Shown one piece after another: positions 47,787-57,400 of a stretch of DNA of 64,000 bases. The position numbers and the translations under genes are program-made. Position 1 is the first letter of the stretch. Every line of letters begins with the position of its first letter. The DNA lies in assembly GCA_036336715.1 (NCBI GenBank), contig JAYZFP010000064.1:25878-89877 (forward strand), written 5' to 3'. Source of the stretch: JABAAE01 sp036336715. Lineage in GTDB: Bacteria; Planctomycetota; Planctomycetia; Pirellulales; Pirellulaceae. The notes below the pieces were generated by a model. That model saw nothing but the letters and a program-made list of their open reading frames with translations. It was not told the origin of the DNA and ran no database searches.

Positions 47787-47928
47787 TCAGCTGACAAACG
47801 GCAGCCGGGATTTATTTTAGACAAAAAACGAAATTCCTGAAAAAAGGGAAAAAAGTGGGGCAGCATGACGGGATCGCACTTACCGTTTCGTTCCCTACCG
47901 ACGACAGGCAACGAGATCCTGCAATCTC

Positions 47929-50900
47929 CTATTGGAGTGATTTCAGGTAAGCCACCAGGTCCCGCAACTTTTCCAGTGTCAGCGATTCGGCCATCTCCGG
48001 CATGATCGATTTCCGGTTCAAGACCAGCTCCTCAATATCTGCCCTGGAAACCTGGATTGTCTTGCCGCCGGCATCCGCCAGGGTCAACCGATCATCGGTC
48101 TCCCTGATCTTCAAACCACTGAGGGTCTGACCGTTGACCAGCCCAATCAGCAACGTCCGGTACGGTTTTTCAATCTCCGCACTGGGGTGCACAATCGACC
48201 TCAGCAACGCCTCGGGCTTTCGTTTTTTACCGATACCGTCCAGCTTGGGACCGACGGTACTCCCGTTCCTGCCAACCCGGTGGCAGCGGGTACACTGGGT
48301 ATCAATACCGGTCTCAAACAGTCGCTTGCCCCGCTGGGAATCTCCTCCCTCAAGACAGACTTCAAACCTGGCCAGCGAAAAGGCATCCTTTTGCATCGAC
48401 CACTTTTTCTTCTGTCGTTCGATCAGTCGGGCAGCAGGATTGCTCAGGGATTCAATAGCCCGTACCGCTTCGCTCAACTCCAGCGCAATATCCCTGTTTC
48501 GCCCTTCTTCGAGGTAGCCAGCGAACTCCGTTTCCAGCAGCGTCGTGGAGTCCCCTGTTTTAAGCCGACCTGCCAACCGGATCGCCTGTTGCCTCGCCCG
48601 GTGAGTTTTCAGACCCCGGAAAACGGTCTCCAATTGCCGGGAGGCCTGGTCTTTGCTGTCTTCGGCAAGTTGCTCCAGGGCAAACACCCGGACCCCCCCG
48701 GACGGATGCCGCAGCAGGAGCTCAATCGCCTGTCCCAGTTTTTCCGATTTCTGTTTCGCCAATTTCCCCAGCGATTCCATGAGCAGAGATTCGGATGCTG
48801 ATTTGCTGTTGACAATTTGCAGCAAATCCCTGTCATCCAGTTGAATCTTCAAATCGCGTAATGACCGGATCGCAGACGCCTGGATCGTTGAATTTTCGGA
48901 ACCAAGCAATCCTCGTAATGTTGACTGGATTCGCATCCGGTCCGATTCGGTCAGTTGACGTTTCGCGAAATCCCGAAAACGTCCAGTCACCTTGTCCAGT
49001 GGATGGGGAGCCTCCCATTCCCGGATCATCCGCATTGCCAACAGGCGCAATTCTTCTTTGCCGGATGGGTCGCCAATCCATTTCAGAATCCGGTACAAAC
49101 AGGCCTCGCCCCCCAACCGAAAATTGGCGTTCAGGGCGCGAACCATGAAATTGGCATCTTGATCGTTGGTGGAATCCAGCTGCTGGGCCAATCCTGGCAT
49201 CGCCCCGTCAATTGAAAAGTCATCATGAATTCCACGTGCGGCCTCGGTGCGGATTCCCCGGTCACTATCTTGCAGGAACTCAACGATTTTTTCAGATCCC
49301 AGCTGACGCAGGGCCACCACTGACCAGAGGCGAACCAACGGGTTGCGATGAACCACAAACATGCCAAGATCCTTTTCCAAATCGCACCCGGCCAGGGCTC
49401 GGATCGTCGCATGGCGAAGATAGACGTCCCCCGGTTTGCAGTCCCTCGCCATGAAGGCGACCGTCGGCAACCAGCTTGGGTCACCATGTTTTGAGAGGGC
49501 CATCAGCAAATGAAACAGGACCCGCGGGTTCTTCGAGTCCACCAGCGGATGAAAAGCAGGGGAAGGAAAGGATTCCAGGTTTCGAATGACTTTCAGCGCC
49601 TGGACCACAATCTCCGGATCCTCGTCTGACAACACAGCAGCCCAGTCCGGACCACCGCCAGCCTGGCTCTCAAGTTGACCAGCACCCCAGAGGGCATGAA
49701 TCCGGGCCAGTTGACTGGCCCGCACATCGCCGACCACACGGCCCAACGTAGCCAGGTCCTTTCGCCGAACCAATTCAAACTGTGCCCGCAGTCGCACCCG
49801 CTGGTCAGCATGTGCCAGGTAATCCACCAGTTTGTCGGCCGATTCGGGTTGCAGGTTTTTCTTCAGCAACTGTTGCGTGATGGGACGCAACGGATGCTGC
49901 CGTCCCGAGCCAACATCCAGTTTCCAGACAGCACCTTTTCGGTTGAGCGGGTAACCGTTGGCCCAGTCCACACCATACAACCCTCCATCCGGACCAAAAT
50001 TGATGCCAATCAGTGCCGTTCCGCGTCCAACCGGGTGGACATCCTCCATTCTGAAGGAAGCGCCGTTTTGGCGAACCCGAAATGCAATCTGCTCACCGTG
50101 GGGAGCGCCTGTTAGAAAAAAGTAGTTGCGGTAACTTTCGCTGAGAGCCGTTCCCGGGTTGAAGGCGAATCCGCAGGGACCGTTGATCGAATATTCCAGG
50201 GGGGGCGTCACGTAGGCGGGCTGCGCGGTATGCCACGTCTGCCAGAGTTTTTCGTCCGTCCAGGGATTAAAATCCCCACCACGATACTGGTAATTGCATC
50301 TCCAACCCGCATCCATATCCTGAACGATGTAGACAAATCGCTCTCGTTCACCGGGTTGATCGGCGTCGTTATCCACGCCAAAAAGGTTTCCGTATTGATC
50401 AAACGCCAATTCCTGAACGTTCCGCAGTCCGTGGGCAAAAACTTCGAAATCCGAACCATCCGGGTTGCATCGCATGACGCCTCCCTGGTTAGGATACACG
50501 AAAAAGGGGCCTTCTTTGGATTGCACATGAATTCCCTTGTCACCAATGGACCAATAGATTTTTCCGTCCGGGCCAACCGTCAATCCGTGCATATCATGTC
50601 CGGCATAGGCGATATGCATGCCGAAACCGGTGGCGATCTTTTCCCTTTGATCCGCTTTGCCATCCCCATTGGTGTCACGTAAACGCCAAAGGTCGGGCGC
50701 GATGGTAGCAAAAACCGAGGGCTGATTTTCTGCATCCCTGAAATGGAGAACGCCAGCGGCAATGCCAGTCACCTCGGTCTGAAAGTTCCCTGCAAACAGA
50801 TCAATCCGGTCAGCAAAACCATCCCCGTCGGTGTCCCGAACCCGGTGTATTTTTTCGGACAGCATGGTCAGGTCCCGGAAATCATGCCGACCGTCGCCAT

Positions 50901-51264
50901 TCAGGTCCTGCACCCGACGACGATTCTGATCACTTCGTTCGGGAGCAAGACGACTCCGGTAAAAATCCAGTTTCTGCTGTACCGACATCATCCCGACATC
51001 CTGAACCGTCCAATCCCGGTTGTTGCGGATGTCGAGGTCGTTGGCTTTGCGGCGGGTCGTTTGCGTGACGTATGCCGTGCCAGCTGCGTCAAAGGAAATC
51101 GCTACCGGGTCCGGAACGTTGAGATCCTTTGACCATTTCGAATATTCCAAACGGTCCCGTTTCGAAGGGGGGTTCTGTTGGCCGGACGCCGGCTGGATAT
51201 TGGCAGCGACAATCATCGACAGAAAAAAAACTGGGCATTTGCAGGACAGGGAGTGCCTGGTCAC
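47929..51264 (-). CDS. PVC-type propeller-HEAT-cytochrome c protein (1111 aa)
   Basis: The GTG start has AAGGA 6 nt upstream and gives a signal peptide (PVFFLSMIVAANIQPASG). Residues about 45-440 form a beta-propeller of the membrane-bound-dehydrogenase type (AYAGHDMHGLTVGPDGKIYW, NPDGSDFEVFAHGLRNVQEL, INGPCGFAFNPGTALSESYR) with calcium-like loops DLNGDGRHD, DTDGDGFAD and DTNGDGKAD. HEAT-like helices follow (about 470-930), then a C-terminal heme domain with CTRCHRVGRNGSTVGPKLDG (CxxCH about residues 988-992) and a final barrel (LSGLKIRETDDRLTLADAGG). It probably oxidises sugars or similar outside the cell membrane and passes electrons to the heme. Paralogue of the middle and end of the 54427 protein. 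Confidence 0.9.
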   Translation of the reverse strand: MTRHSLSCKCPVFFLSMIVAANIQPASGQQNPPSKRDRLEYSKWSKDLNVPDPVAISFDAAGTAYVTQTTRRKANDLDIRNNRDWTVQDVGMMSVQQKLDFYRSRLAPERSDQNRRRVQDLNGDGRHDFRDLTMLSEKIHRVRDTDGDGFADRIDLFAGNFQTEVTGIAAGVLHFRDAENQPSVFATIAPDLWRLRDTNGDGKADQREKIATGFGMHIAYAGHDMHGLTVGPDGKIYWSIGDKGIHVQSKEGPFFVYPNQGGVMRCNPDGSDFEVFAHGLRNVQELAFDQYGNLFGVDNDADQPGERERFVYIVQDMDAGWRCNYQYRGGDFNPWTDEKLWQTWHTAQPAYVTPPLEYSINGPCGFAFNPGTALSESYRNYFFLTGAPHGEQIAFRVRQNGASFRMEDVHPVGRGTALIGINFGPDGGLYGVDWANGYPLNRKGAVWKLDVGSGRQHPLRPITQQLLKKNLQPESADKLVDYLAHADQRVRLRAQFELVRRKDLATLGRVVGDVRASQLARIHALWGAGQLESQAGGGPDWAAVLSDEDPEIVVQALKVIRNLESFPSPAFHPLVDSKNPRVLFHLLMALSKHGDPSWLPTVAFMARDCKPGDVYLRHATIRALAGCDLEKDLGMFVVHRNPLVRLWSVVALRQLGSEKIVEFLQDSDRGIRTEAARGIHDDFSIDGAMPGLAQQLDSTNDQDANFMVRALNANFRLGGEACLYRILKWIGDPSGKEELRLLAMRMIREWEAPHPLDKVTGRFRDFAKRQLTESDRMRIQSTLRGLLGSENSTIQASAIRSLRDLKIQLDDRDLLQIVNSKSASESLLMESLGKLAKQKSEKLGQAIELLLRHPSGGVRVFALEQLAEDSKDQASRQLETVFRGLKTHRARQQAIRLAGRLKTGDSTTLLETEFAGYLEEGRNRDIALELSEAVRAIESLSNPAARLIERQKKKWSMQKDAFSLARFEVCLEGGDSQRGKRLFETGIDTQCTRCHRVGRNGSTVGPKLDGIGKKRKPEALLRSIVHPSAEIEKPYRTLLIGLVNGQTLSGLKIRETDDRLTLADAGGKTIQVSRADIEELVLNRKSIMPEMAESLTLEKLRDLVAYLKSLQ

Positions 51265-51571
51265 GTAAGGTCCTTGAATGGTGGGAAATAAAAAAACTGC
51301 AGTCAGGCGAATGACGTCATGACAAACGGTTTCATTCTAACATCTGATCGTGGGCGTGAGCATTTCAGGAAAAGATCGAGCAAACGTTTTCAGCAGGTCA
51401 GCACCCTGGATGGCAAAGGCAAGCCCTCTCCCTGGCATGAAAATCCTGCAGGCAAATTCTTCAGAACAACTCCGGTAAATTACTATTTTTTAACCATCCC
51501 TTCCTATTGTCTTCATCTGAAAACGGGAAGGTGGCTTCGACATATCCCGCCCGACCCAACAGGAAACATCC
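51265..51571. other. Divergent intergenic region
   Basis: 307 bp between the propeller protein (minus) and the acidic-repeat protein (plus). No gene or RNA recognised; an A/T-rich stretch near 51478-51492 may be part of the plus-strand promoter. Confidence 0.5.
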
Positions 51572-53650
51572 ATGACTAGGAAGCTTTATTTCGAAAACCT
51601 TGAAAACAGGAATCTGCTGACCACTTTGTTTGTCGAAAGCGGAATGGACACGGGACCCGGTTTGTTAAGGGAGGCCATTTCCCAGGCCAACGTTGACCCT
51701 GCTGTCGAACGGATTCAGATCGAGCCTGATGTGAACCAGGTCCTGTTGGAATCCCGGCTCAGTTACACGGGCATCCAGAAACTGACCATCGCCGGTAATG
51801 GAACCACGATACGACCTTTGAATGAATCTTTGACCGGCCAGTTCGAGTTGTTTGTATCCAACGGTGGTGCAAACCTGGAAATCCACCAAACCAACTTTCA
51901 CAAAGGAAAAACGGGCATCTCCATTCCTGTTCCGGCAGACGCTGACGGAACGCTGGACATCCTTCTCCAGGGAGTAGGCCTGCGTAACAACGATCTCTTC
52001 GGGATGCATGTTGATGACCAGGCCGCTGACCTCATTTCCGCGACAATGCATGGCGAAACCAGCGATGGAGACTTTTCCAATGACTTTGCCAGCCCAACCA
52101 TTCCGGCAGCCTCTGAAAACGGTGTTCTTCAGCCGGGCAGCAACTTTTTCAGTGGCAGCTCAACCGCCGGCCCGACCGAAGACCTGACCAACCCGAATGC
52201 CCCGGAGTACCCGGAACTGGACGTGGATGTATTCACCATAATTATCGAGGCGGGAAGGCAACTGGATCAGATTATCCTCACTGATTATGACTGGTCCAAT
52301 CCCTTTGGCCACACCGGAGGAACGGGCGGCGTTCCCGGCGGCGGCGCATTTTTTGCCGTTCAGAAGGGTGACCAGATCACCGGTGGAATCACGGGGCCTC
52401 CGGCTGAACTGCTGGGTGCGGGACTGGTAGGAATCTTGCCCGGAGCGACGGTGGGAGAAGACATCCTGGACGATCTCGGCTCAGGCACTTTTTCGGGAGC
52501 AGGTGTCCCATCTTTCAGCGGCCCACTCGGACCGGGCAAATACACTTTCTGGTACCAGGAGGGACCGACCGATACCAACTATACATTTGAATTCGTTGTC
52601 TCTGACACAAGCGGATCGGATTCGGATGCCAGCATTCGCCTCGAACTGACCGATTGCCATGTGGTTGGAAATGGCTTTGGAGCCCTGGACGCAGATGGCA
52701 TCCGGGTGGATGAGGGAGGCCTCGGAAATCTCCACGTCACCACCCTTAACAGCCGTATCATCGGCAATGGTAGTGACGGAATCGAACTGGACGAAAGAGG
52801 GGAGGGCAACCTTCGCGCCTTGACGGACAACTCCCGTTTTGTCGGCAACGGAAATTTCAGTTCGGACGACCTGGACGACGGCTACGATCTAGATGAGGCG
52901 GGAAGTGGTGACCTCTGGTTCCGCGCCACCTCCACCGTATTTCTCAACAATTTCGACGAAGGTATTGACCTCGACGAAGAAGGCAATGGCGACCTGACCC
53001 TTTCCCTGCGAGGTATTCGTGCCATTGGAAATACGGACGAGGGAATCAAGGCATCCGAGGAGGGAACCGGCGATCTCTTTGGACACCTTTACCGTATCGT
53101 CTCCAACGAGAACGGGGAAGGATTGGAACTGGAGGAAGCAGACGAAGGATCTCTCGACCTGGTCGCCCGCTCCATCGTCGCTCATCGCAATAACGATGGG
53201 AACGGCATGAAGCTCGAGGAAGACGATAACGGCGGCCTATCTGCTCTGGTCGCAAATTCGGTCTTTTTCGATAACGCGGAAATGGGACTGGAGATCGATG
53301 AAGATGAGGCGGGCAGTGTGGACCTGACAGCGCGGCAGATCTTTGTCCGGCGAAACGGTGAATCGGGTCTGCAAATCAAAGAGGACGATGAAGGGGACCT
53401 GTCCACGGTTCTGACGCAAATCCAGCCCCGGGAAAACCTTGAAAAGGGTCTTTCAGTCCAGGAAAACGGGGGCGGTAGCCTCGACGCGATTCTCAGGTTG
53501 CGCAGCATCAGGAATGACCAGGGAATGGTTCTTGAGCAGGAGTCCAATGAGGGCGATCAAGGCCTGGCCTACCTGTTGGCTTCGGTAATCCGGAACAACC
53601 TCAATGGTGATCTGCTGACGACAGAAGTCGAAGTTCGGGAACTGAAATGA
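51572..53650 (+). CDS. Surface protein with LExRxLL N-terminus and ten acidic repeats
   Basis: 692 residues. The start KLYFENLENRNLLTTLFVES carries the LExRxLL element seen at the N-terminus of many giant planctomycete extracellular proteins, thought to guide export or sorting. Residues about 30-170 look like parallel beta-helix (LREAISQANVDPAVERIQIE). Residues 225-345 look like a secreted beta-sandwich (FTIIIEAGRQLDQIILTDYD, GPGKYTFWYQEGPTDTNYTF). From about 375 to 650 come ten repeats of 26-27 residues with a core like GIELDERGEGNL, every copy with an acidic face. They probably stack into a right-handed solenoid that could bind calcium or a basic polymer. No C-terminal anchor is evident. 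Function unknown. Confidence 0.85.
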   Translation: MTRKLYFENLENRNLLTTLFVESGMDTGPGLLREAISQANVDPAVERIQIEPDVNQVLLESRLSYTGIQKLTIAGNGTTIRPLNESLTGQFELFVSNGGANLEIHQTNFHKGKTGISIPVPADADGTLDILLQGVGLRNNDLFGMHVDDQAADLISATMHGETSDGDFSNDFASPTIPAASENGVLQPGSNFFSGSSTAGPTEDLTNPNAPEYPELDVDVFTIIIEAGRQLDQIILTDYDWSNPFGHTGGTGGVPGGGAFFAVQKGDQITGGITGPPAELLGAGLVGILPGATVGEDILDDLGSGTFSGAGVPSFSGPLGPGKYTFWYQEGPTDTNYTFEFVVSDTSGSDSDASIRLELTDCHVVGNGFGALDADGIRVDEGGLGNLHVTTLNSRIIGNGSDGIELDERGEGNLRALTDNSRFVGNGNFSSDDLDDGYDLDEAGSGDLWFRATSTVFLNNFDEGIDLDEEGNGDLTLSLRGIRAIGNTDEGIKASEEGTGDLFGHLYRIVSNENGEGLELEEADEGSLDLVARSIVAHRNNDGNGMKLEEDDNGGLSALVANSVFFDNAEMGLEIDEDEAGSVDLTARQIFVRRNGESGLQIKEDDEGDLSTVLTQIQPRENLEKGLSVQENGGGSLDAILRLRSIRNDQGMVLEQESNEGDQGLAYLLASVIRNNLNGDLLTTEVEVRELK
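52694..53545 (+). repeat. Ten acidic protein repeats (about 26 aa each)
   Basis: Cores in order: GIRVDEGGLGNL, GIELDERGEGNL, GYDLDEAGSGDL, GIDLDEEGNGDL, GIKASEEGTGDL, GLELEEADEGSL, GMKLEEDDNGGL, GLEIDEDEAGSV, GLQIKEDDEGDL, GLSVQENGGGSL. Acidic residues precede a conserved Gly-x-x-Leu. Confidence 0.85.
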
Positions 53651-53685
53651 GCCACGAACCTGCCTGACATTTCGGACACCCCTGG

Positions 53686-53728
53686 TTCTGGTCCAAATTT
53701 TTCTGGTCCACCTTTTTCTGGTCCCCGG
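53686..53728. repeat. 15-bp tandem repeat
   Basis: TTCTGGTCCA followed by a variable AATTT/CCTTT, two full copies and a partial third (TTCTGGTCC), 36 bp after the stop of the acidic-repeat gene. Confidence 0.85.
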
Positions 53729-53870
53729 GCAGGAACCATTTCGATCCGGATGGGTATTCCGGTGACGTTACCCCGTTCGGTGATCCAATCCTCCGCCGGA
53801 AGAAACTTCTCTCCTGTTGAGACGGGTACAGGGTGACTGCAAATGGCAGACGGACTCCAGAAACGTTTCT

Positions 53871-54242
53871 TCAGACGACCTGAAACAGCTTGTTGTAGAT
53901 CAGCCACTTCTGATCGACTTGAATCAGCGACAGGCTATCCACAAAGTCAAAGCCCATAAACCTCGTTTTCAGCCTCGCAATCGCCGTCTGCCCTGAAATT
54001 TCCAGGGAAAGAATTTCACAAACCCTCTCCTCCGAACTGTCCTTGGCAGAGGGCACCTGCTGGCCGGTAATTTCCGCCAGGCTTTCCCTGCCCAATTCCA
54101 TAAGTTCTCCCTGTAAATAACCGGCGATTCGGGCCTCCGGATGGAAGACGGACAAAATCCGGTTTCCGTCCGATTCATGGAGTCCCTCGGTATAGATTTT
54201 CAGTTGTTGCTCAATCGCCTCTTTATCCATTGTTTTCTCCAT
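53871..54242 (-). CDS. NTF2-like protein (putative lumazine-binding type)
   Basis: 123 residues, or 119 if the ATG at 54230 is used (GGAG box 6 nt before it); both starts have a fair ribosome site. The single NTF2-like cone is complete: IEQQLKIYTEGLHESDGNRI, LSVFHPEARIAGYLQGELME, LEISGQTAIARLKTRFMGFD and a final strand pair FVDSLSLIQVDQKWLIYNKL. This pattern is that of the putative lumazine-binding / SnoaL-like small proteins, usually cytoplasmic, with no fixed activity. There is no signal peptide. It is a single-domain relative of the duplicated protein at 30615-31460. It diverges from the 1327-aa fusion gene. Confidence 0.85.
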   Translation of the reverse strand: MEKTMDKEAIEQQLKIYTEGLHESDGNRILSVFHPEARIAGYLQGELMELGRESLAEITGQQVPSAKDSSEERVCEILSLEISGQTAIARLKTRFMGFDFVDSLSLIQVDQKWLIYNKLFQVV

Positions 54243-54426
54243 TTCCTTTTAAATGCTATCGAAAAATTTTGGCGGTTTTTCCGGGATTCCGACTGGCAGC
54301 TTTGCCACGGAAACCAGTTTACCTTCAAAATCTCGAAAGCGTTGGGACGGCCCGTGATGCTTTGCGGCCGGGCACCGGTATACAATAGAGCAACTTTCCA
54401 GCTCGCACTCCATTGGATGGCTTCTC

Positions 54427-57400
54427 ATGCAACGCCAAATTCTGCCCTCCAGAATTTTCCTGATCGGCCTGTTGGCCGTTTTTCTCGCAGGGATCCCGGC
54501 CTTACGGTCTCAGGGGCTATCCTGCTGCCTGGCGCAGCCCCTGGAGTTTGAACATGCCAATCTCTCTTTTTACCGGGACACGGAGGGCAACCGCAAACGA
54601 ATCAGGACCTCGGACGACTGGGAGCTTCGACGGGCGCAGATTCTCGCGGGATTCCAGGAGGCGATCGGGGAATTCCCGGAAGACAGGTCAAAACAATTCA
54701 CGGCCGTCGTCCTCGAGAATTCCAGCCTGAGAGACGATATCCGGGTGCAAAAGATCCGGATCAACGTCAACAGTCAAACGGACGTGGTGGCGGACGTTTA
54801 CCTTCCCGGCCAGCCGACCAAAAGGAAACTCCCGGCAATCCTGGCCCTGCATCCCACGGGCGCAGCTGGTAAAAGGATCATTGGCGGGAATGCTCCCCGT
54901 AAAAACCGCCAATACGCCAACGAGCTGGCCCGCCGGGGTTACGTGGTGATCGCACCGGACTACCCCTCCTTCGGCGATCTGAAGGGCCACGATTTTTCGG
55001 CGGATGGGCTGGCCTCGGGAACGCTTCAGGGGATCCTCAACCACATGCGATGCGTCGATTACCTGGAGTCTCTTGCACAGGTGGATCCGGAACGAATCGG
55101 CGTGATCGGGCATTCACTCGGTGGTCACAATTCCATTTTTGCCGCCGTATTTGATTCCCGTTTGAAAGTCGTGGTCAGCAGTTGCGGCTGGACTCCCTTT
55201 CACGATTACTACGAAGGCAAAATCGCGGGCTGGACGAGCGATCGTTACATGCCCCGCCTGAAAACCGAGTACCACCTCAATCCTGACAAGGTTCCATTTG
55301 ATTTTTACGAACTGATTGGTGCGATCGCTCCCCGACCTTTTTATTCAAATTCCCCCCTTCAGGATTCCAATTTTGACGTGGCTGGAATCAAAAAGGCGCT
55401 ACCGAAAATTGGGCAGATTTACTCCCTCTACGGGGCGGCCGATCGACTGCGGGCAGTTCACCCAAAATGTCCTCACGATTTTCCTTCCGAGATCCGGCAG
55501 GAATCCTATCGCTTTATTGATCAGGCTCTTGAGCATCAACCAACCGGTGAGGCTGACTTTCGCGGAGAACTGCCCCGGATCGAACCGCTTGAACCGGAAG
55601 CCGCCCTGGGGTCCTTTCGCCAGGACAACCTCTCACTGGTGGCCCATGAACCGGTCGTGCACGACCCCATCGCTGCATCATTCGACGAACAGCAACGGAT
55701 GTTCGTGATTGAAATGAAAGACTATTCCGAACAGGATCGCGATTACCTGGGCCGGGTTCGGATGCTGATCGACCAGGACCGGGACGGTGTCTACGAAAAA
55801 AGCACCGTCTACGCCGACAAGTTTTCCTGGCCCACCGCAATCATCTGTTACGACGGTGGTGTTTTTGTCGGGGCGGCGCCGGACATCTGGTTTGTCAAGG
55901 ACAACGATGGTGACGGTAAAGCGGATATCCGGAAAAAGGTATTCACCGGGTTTGGTCGTGGCAATGTCCAGGGATTGATGAACAGTTTCCGCTGGGGCCT
56001 GGATAACCGGATCCACGGAGCCGCCAGCAGTTCCGGGGGAAAGATCGTTCGCGTCGGAGCGGATCCCGGGAAGCCGATCGAACTCCGCGGTGCTGATTTT
56101 TCCTTTGACCCGAAAACCCTTGAACTTCGTCGTGAAACCGGCGGGGCACAGCACGGAATGTGCTTCGATGATTTTGGTAACAAGTACGTCTGTTCCAACA
56201 GTGACCATGCCCAGGCGATCCTTTTCGACGACCGTTATCTGAAAAACAATCCCTACTTTTCAGGCACGCGGCCCCGTCGCAGCATCGCCGTTGACGGGGG
56301 ACAGGCAACAGTCTACCGGGACAGCCCGGTAGAGCCCTGGCGTCTGGTGCGAACCCGGCTGCGTGTCGCCAAGCGGGTTCCCGGACCCGTGGAGGGAGGA
56401 GGGACGGCTGCGGGCTATTTCACCGGCTCAACCGGGATCACCATTTACCGTGGGGACGGCCAGTCGGTGGCCAAAGGAACGGCCATCATCGGTGACGTGG
56501 GAAGCAACATTGTTCACCGCAAGAAAATCACCCGCATTGGTTTGGACATTGAGGCGACCCGGATCGACAGGGACACCGAACTGGTCTCCTCCCGGGACAT
56601 CTGGTTTCGCCCCGTTCAATTTGCCAACGCCCCGGACGGATGCCTCTACATCCTCGACATGTACCGGGAGGTGATTGAACACCCCAAAAGCCTGCCGCCC
56701 ATGATCAAGCGGCATCTCGACCTGACCTCCGGACGTGACCGTGGGCGGATTTACAGGCTCGGCCAACCGACACAGAAAAGGAAAAAGGAAACCGCTCCAG
56801 GTGACTTGCGGGGAATTCAGCTGGTCCAGCTTCTCAATCATCCCAACAGTTGGCACCGGGAAACGGCAGCCCGCCTGATCCACCAGGAACAGGACAAAAC
56901 CCTGGTCCCGGCACTTCAGACAGTTCGCGTGCAGAATTTTGGCCCGGTGGGTCGGGTTCATGCACTGTGGGCCCTGCATGGACTCAAGAGCCTGAAACCG
57001 GATGATCTCATGATCGCGACGCTGGACGCCCATCCCGCTGTCAGGCGACACGCCATTCTGCTTGCAGAAAAAACCAACCCTGACTGGCTCAACGATGCGG
57101 CCTTCCAAAAGCTGGAGCGGGACACCGATGCACAAGTACGCGCCCAACTCGCTTTTTCGGTCGGGCTGCTGCCCCCTGGAGAACGGGCGACAGTCCTGTG
57201 GCGGTTGCTGCGCCGCAGCGACGGGCACCCGCTGATGACCACGGCCATCATGAGTTCGGCCAATGACCTGCAGGCCAACTTCCTGCAGCGTCTGGCGGCT
57301 TCGAAGTCACTTTTCCAATCCAGCAAAGGTCGGCAATTGGCAGCCTCCCTTGCCAACCAGCTTGCCCGTCGCAACCGGCCCAACGAGAAAGCAGAGCTTC

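Noticed and set aside
47787..47850. ECF-type autoregulated promoter (GGAATT and GTCTAA) before the sigma gene
   Set aside because: The two elements are only 9 bp apart; known ECF promoters need about 16 bp.
53569..53907. 112-codon minus-strand frame after the NTF2-like gene
   Set aside because: Includes a tandem repeat and overlaps the end of two real genes; composition is not protein-like.
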